Shown: one piece after another, positions 26,252-33,783 of the stretch
Position numbering within the stretch: position 1 is the first letter of the stretch
Layout: each line of letters begins with the position of its first letter
Assembly: GCF_011602485.2 (NCBI RefSeq)
Contig: NZ_CP050022.2
Span: 1,818,001 to 1,882,000 of the forward strand
DNA from: Bradyrhizobium sp. 1(2017)
Lineage (GTDB): Bacteria; Pseudomonadota; Alphaproteobacteria; Rhizobiales; Xanthobacteraceae
Reading direction: 5' to 3'
DNA: 64,000 bases
The notes under the pieces: model-generated
The model's database searches: none
The model's input: the letters and a program-made list of their open reading frames with translations, nothing else
Told to the model about the DNA's origin: nothing
Program-made: the position numbers and the translations under genes

Positions 26252-26281
26252 TTGACTAACGAACGATCGTTCGTTAGTCAA
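26252..26281. promoter_or_regulatory. TetR operator candidate O2 (30-bp perfect palindrome overlapping divergent promoters)
   Basis: The half TTGACTAACGAACGA (26252-26266) is followed immediately by its exact reverse complement. On each strand the palindrome carries TTGACT, a good -35, and 17 bases later TAGTCA, a weak -10, so it could hold two overlapping divergent promoters that the regulator would shut. The tetR start codon is only six bases beyond it, so the plus-strand transcript may be nearly leaderless. Confidence 0.75.
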
Positions 26282-26286
26282 GCTGC

Positions 26287-26988
26287 ATGGCTGTCCACAC
26301 CTCCAGCGCAGCGGAAGCGGCTGCACCCACGACCCGCGACCGCATTCTCACCGAAGCGCTCGATCTGTTCGCGCAGAGCGGCTACGGTGGCGCCTCGATG
26401 CGCGAGCTCGCGCGCCGCGTCGGCATCCGCGAGAGCAGCCTCTACAATCATTTCCCCGGCAAGGCCGCGATCCTCGAAGCGATCGTTGCCGAGCACGGTC
26501 CGGCCAGTTCGGCGAGCCGGCTGGAGGAGCCGCGCTACAGGCAGCTCGCGCGCCAGCCGGCCGCGTTCTGCCGGCAGTTTGCGCTGGACCTCGTCGAGCA
26601 ATGGTCCGATCCGCGCGAGCACCAGTTCCAGAAGGTCATCACCGCCGAGCGCAACCGCGTGCCCGGCATCCGCGCCAAGTTCGCCGATCATTTCTACGCG
26701 CGCGAGCAGAGCATGATGACGGACTATTTTCGCGGCTTCGCGCTCGCAGGCCTGATCTCGACGCCGGATCCGCGCGAGACCGCGCGGCTGTTCGCCGCCG
26801 GACTCATCTACATCCGTCTCGAGCATTACGTGATGGGCGCCGCACCCTCGCCGCGGCCGAAGGTGATCGACGCGATCGACCGCTATCTCGCCTTCTTCCT
26901 GTCGCTGATTGCAGCGGATGGCGGGACTACCGACAACAAGAAACGAAAAGCAAAGGGAGAGAACCGTGGCAAGGCTGCCCCTGATTGA
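26287..26988 (+). CDS. TetR/AcrR family transcriptional regulator
   Basis: 233 residues. The N-terminal helix-turn-helix is TRDRILTEALDLFAQSGYGGASMRELARRVGIRESSLYNHFPGKAAILEAIV (about 16-67), the standard TetR DNA-binding domain; the rest is an all-helical ligand and dimer domain. Its promoter contains two CGAACG palindromes, so it most likely represses itself, the downstream CMD and SDR genes and the divergent uptake operon until an inducer, perhaps an imported acid or its CoA ester, binds. Its last 23 bases overlap the CMD gene. A basic tail (KKRKAKGENRGK) follows the domain. Confidence 0.93.
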   Translation: MAVHTSSAAEAAAPTTRDRILTEALDLFAQSGYGGASMRELARRVGIRESSLYNHFPGKAAILEAIVAEHGPASSASRLEEPRYRQLARQPAAFCRQFALDLVEQWSDPREHQFQKVITAERNRVPGIRAKFADHFYAREQSMMTDYFRGFALAGLISTPDPRETARLFAAGLIYIRLEHYVMGAAPSPRPKVIDAIDRYLAFFLSLIAADGGTTDNKKRKAKGENRGKAAPD

Positions 26989-27517
26989 TCCGGAGACGAC
27001 GAGCGGCGACATCCGCGCCTCGTTCGACCGCATGCCGGTCAAGCTCAACATCTTCCGCATGATGGCGCACGCCGAGGCCAACATGATCCCGGCGATGCGG
27101 CTCGGCAATTCCATCCTGCACAAGCAGAAGCTCAGCGCGGTCAACCGCGAGCTCCTGATCCTCCAGGCCGCGCAGCTCGAGGGCGGCGCCTATGAATGGC
27201 GCCAGCACGTGCCGATCGCGCTCGGCGTCGGCTGCACCCAGGGACAGATCGATGCCGTCGAGCGCAGCGATTATGATGCCGCCGCGCTGAGCGAGGCCGA
27301 GCGCGCCCTGCTCAAGTTCGGCCGGGAGGTCGTCGAGAACGTCCGCGTGCCCGAGGCGACCTTCGCTGCTGCGCGAAAGCATTTCAGCGACCAGGAGATC
27401 GTCGAATCCATCGTCGCGCTCGGCTTCTACATGATGATGGTGCGCCTCACCGAGGCGACCGAGACCGATCTCGATCCCGCCGCCGGCATGAAGGTCTATG
27501 ACGGCGGCAGGAAGTAG
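26966..27517 (+). CDS. Carboxymuconolactone decarboxylase (CMD/AhpD-like) family protein
   Basis: 183 residues from a GTG at 26966 with the ribosome site AAAGGGAGA; it overlaps the tetR end. The helical CMD core is recognisable (AVNRELLILQAAQLEGGAYEWRQHVPIALGVGCTQGQIDAV, roughly 50-90). The usual AhpD CxxC pair is absent here (only one Cys in GVGCTQ), so this belongs to the decarboxylase or unknown branch rather than the disulfide reductase branch. Position in the TetR operon points to a role in ring or lactone catabolism, but no pathway can be fixed. Confidence 0.85.
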   Translation: MARLPLIDPETTSGDIRASFDRMPVKLNIFRMMAHAEANMIPAMRLGNSILHKQKLSAVNRELLILQAAQLEGGAYEWRQHVPIALGVGCTQGQIDAVERSDYDAAALSEAERALLKFGREVVENVRVPEATFAAARKHFSDQEIVESIVALGFYMMMVRLTEATETDLDPAAGMKVYDGGRK

Positions 27518-27526
27518 GCGGCTGAG

Positions 27527-28372
27527 ATGATGGAAACCGAGAGCAAGCCGGAGCGCTATGTCCGCCCGCCGAGCGCGGAGTCATCAGGCGAAGCGCCGGG
27601 CAGGGGGCGGTTGAAGGGCCGCCGCATCCTCATCGTCGGCGGCGGCCAGCGCGTGTTCGACGCCGCCACCGATCCGATCGGCAACGGCCGCGCCATGAGC
27701 ATGCTCTGCGCCCGCGAAGGCGCGAAGGTCGCGGTGGCCGATCTCAACCGCGGCTCTGCCGAAGAGACGGTTAAGCGCATCACCGGCGACGGCGGAGAAG
27801 CCTTTGCGATCGCAGCCGACGTCACCTCTGAATCCGACGTCCAGCGCATGATCGACGAGGCCTGCCGCGCCATGGGCGGCCTCGACGGGATGGTGCTGAA
27901 CATCGGCACCTTCGGCAAGGTCGGGCTCGATCACGTCAGCCCGGAAGAGTGGAACAGGATCTACGACGTCAACGTCCGCGGCCCCATGCTGTGCTGCCGC
28001 GCCGCACTGCCGAGATTCGACGATGGCGGCACCATCGTCTTCATCTCCTCCATCGCTGCGCTGAAGGCGGGCTCGCAGATGGCGGTGTATGATTCCTCGA
28101 AGGCTGCGCTCGGCGGCCTGATGCGCAACATCGCCCATCTCGGCGCGCGCCGCGGCATCCGCGCCAATCTCGTCTATCCCGGCCTTGTCGACACCCCCAA
28201 CGGCCGCGAAGCCGGCGCCGGCCGCCCTAACCGCGGCAAGGGCCACATTCCCTTTGGTCGTCAGGCCACCGCCTGGGAGATCGCCTACGCCGTGCTGTTC
28301 TTCCTGTCGAACGAAAGCGTCTATGTCACCGCGCAGACGCTTGCCGTGGACAGCGGCCTGAGCGGGATGTAG
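27527..28372 (+). CDS. SDR family NAD(P)-dependent oxidoreductase
   Basis: 281 residues of the short-chain dehydrogenase fold. Catalytic residues are Ser (FISSIAAL), and Tyr and Lys in the YDSSKAAL motif; LNIG replaces the NNAG motif (about residue 124). The cofactor loop reads IVGGGQRVFDAATDPIGNGRAM, i.e. the normal TGxxxGIG with about ten extra residues between the glycines. The acidic residue after strand beta2 (VAVADLNRGS) favours NAD. The C-terminus (TLAVDSGLSGM) is standard. Gene starts nine bases after the CMD stop. Likely oxidises or reduces a hydroxy intermediate of the same pathway. Confidence 0.88.
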   Translation: MMETESKPERYVRPPSAESSGEAPGRGRLKGRRILIVGGGQRVFDAATDPIGNGRAMSMLCAREGAKVAVADLNRGSAEETVKRITGDGGEAFAIAADVTSESDVQRMIDEACRAMGGLDGMVLNIGTFGKVGLDHVSPEEWNRIYDVNVRGPMLCCRAALPRFDDGGTIVFISSIAALKAGSQMAVYDSSKAALGGLMRNIAHLGARRGIRANLVYPGLVDTPNGREAGAGRPNRGKGHIPFGRQATAWEIAYAVLFFLSNESVYVTAQTLAVDSGLSGM

Positions 28373-28550
28373 CCGTATCGAATGCGCAAGCCTCGCGCAA
28401 TCGCGCAATGGGATCAAACTGCCGGGCAATATTTGCAGCGTTGCGCGGGATCTGCGTCGCTTCGACGAGGAAACGCGATAGAAATCAATCGCGCCTCGCT
28501 GGCACAGAAATTGCCAAGTAATTCCATGCAACGACCACAGGAATCCAGAC

Positions 28551-29072
28551 GTGACCAGCGTCAGCTACACCGTCCCGCCGAACTGGACCGCAGGCTCCGA
28601 TAAAACGGGCGCGAGCAAGAACAAGAATCCGAACGATCCGAACATGCTGACGACCGGCGCCTATGGCAGCGCGTTCGAGCTGATGCTGGACAACCGCGCC
28701 AACGCCGACGGCACCACCACGGAGACGCTCACCTACAAGAGCTACAGCGGCAAGACCAACGGCTCGTTCTCCGCCACCGCCGAGACGGCGACAGGCGCCG
28801 ATCTCGGCAGTGCCTATCAGGCCCTGCTCGCCACGCTTCAGGCCAATGGCGAAATGGACGACAAGACCGCCGCACAGCTCAACGACGCCATAGGTAAGCT
28901 CGATACCCAATCCGGGGGCGGTGCCAGGGATGCTGCGGTCTCCGGCGGCGGCCTGCTGGTGCAGGCGGGGGGTCCGGTCTATTTCAACGGCATCTCGGCC
29001 TATCAGAACCGGTTCGTAGATTCGCTCGTCAACGAGCTGAGCACCAGGCTGAACCTCGACGCCAAGGCGTGA
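28551..29072 (+). CDS. Hypothetical protein, 173 aa
   Basis: Starts at a GTG with AGGA about eight bases upstream. The sequence is polar and rich in Asn, Thr, Gly and Ala (MTSVSYTVPPNWTAGSDKTG..., then TTETLTYKSYSGKTNGSFSATAETATG), with one Gly-rich segment (SGGGARDAAVSGGGLLVQAGG) and a helical C-terminus (AYQNRFVDSLVNELSTRLNL). No signal peptide, membrane helix or catalytic motif is visible. I do not recognise a family. Composition resembles exported surface or secretion-substrate proteins lacking a Sec signal, but that is only a suggestion. Confidence 0.65.
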   Translation: MTSVSYTVPPNWTAGSDKTGASKNKNPNDPNMLTTGAYGSAFELMLDNRANADGTTTETLTYKSYSGKTNGSFSATAETATGADLGSAYQALLATLQANGEMDDKTAAQLNDAIGKLDTQSGGGARDAAVSGGGLLVQAGGPVYFNGISAYQNRFVDSLVNELSTRLNLDAKA

Positions 29073-29170
29073 GAAGGCCGCCCATCAAACAGGTTGGCAA
29101 AGCCGCCCCATGGCGCGCATGATGAGTCGATGACATCGGCCCATACGCGTTTCTCGGACGGCACCCAGGC

Positions 29171-29755
29171 ATGAAGACCACGCTGCTCAAATCAGAAGCT
29201 TACACCCGCTCGCCCTGGAAGAACGGCGGCGGCGTCTTCACCGACATCGCCGATGCCCATCGTGCAGGCAGCCCGGTGAACGATTGGGACAGCCTGCTCT
29301 GGCGTTTTGCCTCGACGCCGATCGTCGCGCCCGGGCCCTTCTCGTACATGCCCGGCATCGATCGCCTGCAGATGGTCGTCGGCGGACGCGGGCTGGTGCT
29401 GAAATCGCCCACGCAGGATTTTGACGAGCGTGAACCTTTTACGACGGTGCGGTTCACCGGTGAGACGGAAATCGTGACCGCGCTCGAGTCCGGTCCGGTC
29501 GAGGTCGTGAATCTGATGGCCCGGCGCGGGGCGGCGGAGATCGCGCTGCTTGCGCTCCGCGAGCCCGGCGAGCGGCAGCTGCCCGCCGGAACACATCTCG
29601 TTTACGCGGCGCACGGCGACTGCCAGATCCGTCTCGATGGCGAGGATCTTTCGATTTCGCACGAAGACACGCTGAAGGTCGAGTTGACCGGGGCTTCCAC
29701 GCTTGCGCTCGTTGCGGGCTTGGCCGTGCTGGCATCGATCCGCATTGTCAGCTAG
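29171..29755 (+). CDS. HutD family protein
   Basis: 194 residues of cupin-like beta structure with the HutD signature SPWKNGGGVFTDI (about 14-26), then WDSLLWRFA and FSYMPGIDRLQMVVGGRGL. HutD proteins lie in histidine-utilisation operons and appear to moderate their expression, possibly by binding formylglutamate. Here no hut genes are adjacent, so it is an isolated copy. Confidence 0.85.
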   Translation: MKTTLLKSEAYTRSPWKNGGGVFTDIADAHRAGSPVNDWDSLLWRFASTPIVAPGPFSYMPGIDRLQMVVGGRGLVLKSPTQDFDEREPFTTVRFTGETEIVTALESGPVEVVNLMARRGAAEIALLALREPGERQLPAGTHLVYAAHGDCQIRLDGEDLSISHEDTLKVELTGASTLALVAGLAVLASIRIVS

Positions 29756-29859
29756 CACCTCGCCAAGCTGCGCGCAAACCCGGCAATCGGGCAGGTTGAC
29801 GCAGCGGCATCGGAGCACGATATCTGCTCCGATGCAGACCGCCGCTCGAGAGGCAGGAC

Positions 29860-31056
29860 ATGAACGCGCGACCAGACAATCCCGCCTCCAGCACGCCTGC
29901 CGACGGCGTGATCGACTGGCTGACCAACGGCACGCGCGACGAGCGCTTCATCGACAACATCTTCGCGCAGATGTGCATCCGCCTGCAGCAGGCGGGCATT
30001 CCGCTCAAGCGGTCGACGCTTCACGTCATGATCCATCATCCGCAATGGCTGGGAGCCCGCATGATGTGGTCCGACGGCAAGCGCGAGGCGGAAATCACCC
30101 TGGCCGACTATGAAGTTCGCGAGCGCTCCGAATATATCGGCAGCGCCGCCAACGAGATTCATGACGGCGCCGACGAGGTGCGCGAGAAGCTCGAACAGGA
30201 GTCCGCGCTCGGCCGCAAGCATGCCCTCTATGACGAGATGCGGTCGCTGGGCCTCACCGACTATGTGGCCTGGCCGATGCTCCACACGCTCGGCAAGCGC
30301 CATCTCGTCACCTTCGCGACCGACCGGCCCGGCGGTTTCGAGGACGCCCACATCGCGGGCCTGAAGAAGCTGTTGCCGGTGCTGGCGCTGGTCAGCGAGA
30401 TCCGCATCAAGAACCGCCTGGCGCGGACGCTGCTCGAGACTTATGTCGGCTCCCATGCCGGCGAGCTGATCCTCGCCGGCGCCACCCGGCGCGGCACCGG
30501 CACCACCGTGCGCGCGGCGATCATGATCTGCGACCTCAGGGACTTCACCAAGATCTCCGACAACTGGCCACGCGACGACGTCATCGATCTGCTCAACGAT
30601 TATTTCGATGCGATGTCCGAGCCGATCGCGCGGCATGGCGGCGAGATCCTCAAATTCATCGGCGATGGCCTGCTTGCGATCTTTCCGCTGAGCCAGCCCA
30701 ATGCCTGTGCGAATCTCCTTCATGCCGTGACCGAGGCCCGCAAGGCCATGGTCGCGCTGAACGAGCGCAACAACGGGACCGGCCGCGCGCCGCTCAATTA
30801 CGGCATCGGCGTCCATGTCGGCGACGTCATGTACGGCAATATCGGATCGTCGAGCCGGCTCGACTTCACCGTCATCGGCCCCGCCGTCAACATGGCCTCC
30901 CGCCTCGAGGCGCTGACCAAGACAATCGGCAGGAAGGTGCTGCTGTCGCGCGATTTCGCGGAGCTAGTCGAGAAGGAGTTCGCGCTGGAGCACGTCGGCC
31001 AGCACGAGGTGCGCGGCTTCAGCGATCCGATCGAGCTGTTTGCGTATCCGGGCTGA
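29860..31056 (+). CDS. Adenylate/guanylate cyclase domain protein with N-terminal sensor region
   Basis: 398 residues. Residues 1-205 are an uncharacterised helical or GAF-like sensor region (MLHTLGKRHLVTFATDRPGGF, ... KKLLPVLALVSEI) without membrane segments. The class III cyclase domain spans ~215-385 with metal-binding Asp225 (ICDLRDF) and Asp269 (FIGDGLLAIF), and FTVIGPAVNMASRLEAL supplies the transition-state Asn and Arg. All catalytic positions that can be aligned appear intact, so it should make cAMP (or cGMP). It is a monocistronic gene, the second of three cyclases in the window. Confidence 0.88.
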   Translation: MNARPDNPASSTPADGVIDWLTNGTRDERFIDNIFAQMCIRLQQAGIPLKRSTLHVMIHHPQWLGARMMWSDGKREAEITLADYEVRERSEYIGSAANEIHDGADEVREKLEQESALGRKHALYDEMRSLGLTDYVAWPMLHTLGKRHLVTFATDRPGGFEDAHIAGLKKLLPVLALVSEIRIKNRLARTLLETYVGSHAGELILAGATRRGTGTTVRAAIMICDLRDFTKISDNWPRDDVIDLLNDYFDAMSEPIARHGGEILKFIGDGLLAIFPLSQPNACANLLHAVTEARKAMVALNERNNGTGRAPLNYGIGVHVGDVMYGNIGSSSRLDFTVIGPAVNMASRLEALTKTIGRKVLLSRDFAELVEKEFALEHVGQHEVRGFSDPIELFAYPG

Positions 31057-31091
31057 GCGGCGACCGGCTACCGAAGGCGAGAAGATTGCGC

Positions 31092-31202
31092 CTATTTGCG
31101 GTTCGTGCCGGTGGTGTTCGGCTGGGCCTGCTGACCGCCCTGGGTTTGCCTGGAGAGGTCGTTGTCTCCCGGCCGCATCGTCTCATGTCCGCTCCTGGGC
31201 AT
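31092..31202 (-). CDS. Possible small protein, 36 aa
   Basis: A short minus-strand frame reads MPRSGHETMRPGDNDL, then a Gln/Thr/Asn-rich stretch ending TGTNRK and TAG. It is too short for usual ORF calling. The pattern GDNDLSRQTQGGQQAQ looks protein-like rather than random high-GC, but the ribosome site is weak and the small size gives little power. Treat as a candidate. The surrounding 31057-31480 gap contains longer competing frames on both strands with no recognisable content. Confidence 0.3.
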   Translation of the reverse strand: MPRSGHETMRPGDNDLSRQTQGGQQAQPNTTGTNRK

Positions 31203-31480
31203 TGAGATCAGGCAGCCCCGGCCCGGCGGTCCGGGGGCGGGAGTCGGGCCGAGGCCGCCATTTGCCGGAATTGTGGAACCCCGACGCGGGGCAATGCGCG
31301 GGAACGCGGGGCGTTCCTATTTGCTGTTGGTGGCGCGGGCGGTGTCGCCAGGCCGACCAGCGATCCTGTTCCTCCCGGTGGGCGTGCTCGTTCAGCCGGT
31401 CGGCGATCTCATCCGCAGTTTGCGCGCGCGCCTGAAAGAGGGGCCGCAGACGAGCTATCGCACTTAGCGGCCGGTTCGAG

Positions 31481-31849
31481 CTACTTCTCGACGGGGCCTG
31501 ACCAATCCTTGAAGCCGCCGACATTATAGACGTTCTCGTAGCCCATATCCTTCAGGAGCTTGCCGGCCAGTGCCGACCTGCCGCCGGACGCGCAGTACAG
31601 AATGACGGACTTGCTCTTGTCGAACGCCTTGTCGTGATAGGGCGATTCCGGGTCGGCGCGAAACTCGAGCATCCCGCGCGAGACGTTTACGGCGCCCGCG
31701 ATCTTGCCGCTGGCTGCGACTTCCGGCGCATCGCGAACGTCCACGACGAGCGTATTGCCGTTCTTGATCATCTCGGCCGCCTGGTCCGAGGTGATCTTGG
31801 GGACTGCCGCGTTCGCAGCTTCCAGCATTTGCTTGACGCTCGTTGCCAT
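31481..31849 (-). CDS. Rhodanese-like domain protein
   Basis: 122 residues from the ATG at 31849; the upstream in-frame extension to 32002 is not supported. A single rhodanese domain: MLEAANAAVPKITSDQAAEMI, NTLVVDVRDAPEVAASGKIAGAVNV, and the active-site loop LYCASGGRSAL with the catalytic Cys. Such stand-alone modules carry sulfur as persulfide or act as thiosulfate sulfurtransferases. Cytoplasmic, no signal. The 31850-32165 gap downstream of its start shows no convincing gene. Confidence 0.92.
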   Translation of the reverse strand: MATSVKQMLEAANAAVPKITSDQAAEMIKNGNTLVVDVRDAPEVAASGKIAGAVNVSRGMLEFRADPESPYHDKAFDKSKSVILYCASGGRSALAGKLLKDMGYENVYNVGGFKDWSGPVEK

Positions 31850-32165
31850 CGTTTTTCTCTCCCTTGCCGCCCCGTGCATGAGGATAGCACATCGATTTGG
31901 GCTGTGCCCCCTCCAGCCGATGGACGCGGTGCCTGCGCAAACGCGGCGTTTTGTCGGCTTGCCCTCGATGTGGCGGGCCGAACGCGTCGTGCGGTTGGGC
32001 AAATGCGGGCGCCTTGTTGAAAGAGATCGCCGCCCAGGGCTCGTAAGCTGTTTTCGTTGGCGGCTCAGAAACCAATGCCGCCCGCTTCATCGGGAGACGA
32101 GGCAAGCCCGGTGCAACACAAGAGGTGAACGGCGACATCGGGCGTGACACCAAGAGGAGACGTCA

Positions 32166-32384
32166 ATGGCAATCTGCTCCGTAGATCTTCATGGCCGAAC
32201 CGGGCGCTGTGCAGTTTGCGACGGCAGGTTCGGTCTCGTCAGGTATTACGCGTGGCGCAAGCCGCTTTGTTCGAGGAAGTGCGTCGAACGTTTTGCGACG
32301 CGCCGCCAGGACGACCGCAACTGGGTAGGCCGTTTCCCGATCGCCTTCGACATGCCTCCAGAGAACCGAGTGAGGATCCCATGA
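32166..32384 (+). CDS. Small zinc-ribbon-like protein
   Basis: 72 residues: CAVCDGRFGLVRYYAWRKPLCSRKC carries two Cys pairs (C-x2-C and C-x3-C, 18 residues between), the spacing of a zinc ribbon or knuckle. The arginine-rich helix after it (RKCVERFATRRQDDRNW) is basic. I recognise small proteins of this form in Bradyrhizobium but know no function. Its stop overlaps the next start (ATGA at 32381-32384), so it is translated together with the 74-residue gene. Confidence 0.7.
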   Translation: MAICSVDLHGRTGRCAVCDGRFGLVRYYAWRKPLCSRKCVERFATRRQDDRNWVGRFPIAFDMPPENRVRIP

Positions 32385-32605
32385 CGCTGCAGATGTCAGG
32401 ACGAGGCAAGCAATATATGGAGACGGCGCAGAGCCTGCTGCGCGCGGCCCGGAGCATGACCGACGAGGTGGTTGCGACCCGGCTGAAGCTGCTGGCCGAT
32501 GATTATCAGCGGCGCGCCGAAAAGGCCGTGAGCGACGATGCCGCCAAATCGGTGGCGCGCTCGGCCGCCAGGACCGAATACGACTGGTCGAAGGAGTTCG
32601 TGTGA
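32381..32605 (+). CDS. Small helical hypothetical protein, 74 aa
   Basis: MTLQMSGRGKQYMETAQSLL begins a protein that is almost wholly alpha-helical and charged (SMTDEVVATRLKLLADDYQRRAEKAV). No membrane segment or motif. It overlaps the upstream zinc-ribbon gene by four bases and is followed one base later by the 70-residue Cys-containing protein, so three small genes form an operon. Function unknown. Confidence 0.6.
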   Translation: MTLQMSGRGKQYMETAQSLLRAARSMTDEVVATRLKLLADDYQRRAEKAVSDDAAKSVARSAARTEYDWSKEFV

Positions 32606-32606
32606 G

Positions 32607-32819
32607 ATGATCCGGATCATTGCCGTGCTCTGCAGCCTCTCGTCTCCGACGGACTGTCATGAACAGGTCGTGACGACCTCGGACCTCGCGGACGTGACGA
32701 TGCAGTCGTGCCTGGTGGGCGCGCCGCAACTCGCCGCATGGATGGCGCAGCATCCGGGCGAACGTCTGGCCGCATGGCGCTGCACGATCGGCAAGCCGGC
32801 CGGCGGCAGGGGCGCGTAA
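32607..32819 (+). CDS. Small Cys-containing hypothetical protein, 70 aa
   Basis: MIRIIAVLCSLSSPTDCHEQ has a short hydrophobic start, then TTSDLADVTMQSCLVGAPQLAAWMAQHPGERLAAWRCTIGK with three further spaced Cys/Trp positions. Similar small proteins with the LCSLASPADC and SCLxGAPQLAxW pattern are recognised in Bradyrhizobium, possibly periplasmic, but no function is known to me. Start ATG at 32607 lies one base after the previous stop. Confidence 0.65.
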   Translation: MIRIIAVLCSLSSPTDCHEQVVTTSDLADVTMQSCLVGAPQLAAWMAQHPGERLAAWRCTIGKPAGGRGA

Positions 32820-32929
32820 CGACGCGAGCTCTGGCCCGGAGGCGGGATAGGGGCGGCCCTGTTGCCAACGCCGGGTTGTGCGACTACGTTTTGCGAAGAG
32901 CTACGCAAACGGTCGTTGGCCGCACTTTC

Positions 32930-33727
32930 ATGCCGAAATTCCTCCGCATCGGAGTCCATCAGTCCAACGTCTCCGGATACACGTCGAAGGCGTGGTGTGT
33001 CCGGCGCGTCGGCTCGGCGATTTTCCTGAAATGGGGTGCCGTGGAGGTGCAAGGCACCGGTGCCGGGCGCCAAGTGTACTGGTCGCGATCGCCGCAGGAG
33101 AAGACGATCCGTTGCCGCACTGCGCAGCGTGCGCAGGATTATGCCAAGGCCGCGATCGCGCGGCGCCGCAGCCATCGCTATGAACCGCTGACCGGGCCGA
33201 TCGCCCTGCAACTCCGTCCCGCGATGCGGAGCTCCGAGCTCAAGCAGGCCCTCGCCACCATCCTGATCGTCGACATCGTCGGTTCTACCGCAAAGGCTGC
33301 CAAGCTCGGCGATGCGCGCTGGACCAAGGTCATGGGCCATTATTACGCGGCGGTCCGCAAGGAGCTGAAGACGTGCCGCGGCAAGGAGGTCGTGACCACC
33401 GGCGACGGCGTGCTGGCGACCTTCAGGAAGCCTGACGCCGGGATCGCTTGCGCGACCGCGATCCAGAAAGCCATGCGCACGCTGGGCCTGGAGATCAGGG
33501 TGGGCCTGCATGCCGGCGAATACACGATCAGCGGCGGAGAAATGGTCGGCCTCGCCTTCCACATCTGCACCCGCCTCGCCGCCAAGGCGCGCGCCGGCGA
33601 GGTGCTGGTGTCGAGCGCGGTGAAGGAACTGATGACGACGCAGACGCAGATCAGCCTGAAGGATCACGGCATGCACCGGCTCAAGGGCGTGCCGGAGCGG
33701 TGGAGGCTGTACAGGGTCGTGGGGTGA
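32930..33727 (+). CDS. WGR domain - class III nucleotide cyclase fusion
   Basis: 265 residues. Residues ~18-80 resemble a WGR domain (KAWCVRRVGSAIFLKWGAVEVQG ... YWSRSPQEKT), a nucleic-acid-binding module best known from PARPs and DNA-repair proteins. Residues ~105-265 are a class III cyclase domain with metal Asp115 (ILIVDIVGST) and Asp159 (TTGDGVLATF). At the transition-state position the usual NxAAR is HICTRLA, so the Asn is lost and the Arg is retained. Activity is therefore uncertain. Third cyclase of the window, convergent with the LysR pair. Confidence 0.82.
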   Translation: MPKFLRIGVHQSNVSGYTSKAWCVRRVGSAIFLKWGAVEVQGTGAGRQVYWSRSPQEKTIRCRTAQRAQDYAKAAIARRRSHRYEPLTGPIALQLRPAMRSSELKQALATILIVDIVGSTAKAAKLGDARWTKVMGHYYAAVRKELKTCRGKEVVTTGDGVLATFRKPDAGIACATAIQKAMRTLGLEIRVGLHAGEYTISGGEMVGLAFHICTRLAAKARAGEVLVSSAVKELMTTQTQISLKDHGMHRLKGVPERWRLYRVVG

Positions 33728-33783
33728 GAAGTTCTCGAGCTCGGGACTTGTCTCGATAACAATGGGTCAGTGATCGGGATAAA

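Noticed and set aside
31162..31467. Plus-strand 101-codon frame near the second cyclase
   Set aside because: TTG start, proline/glycine-rich low-complexity content and no ribosome site.
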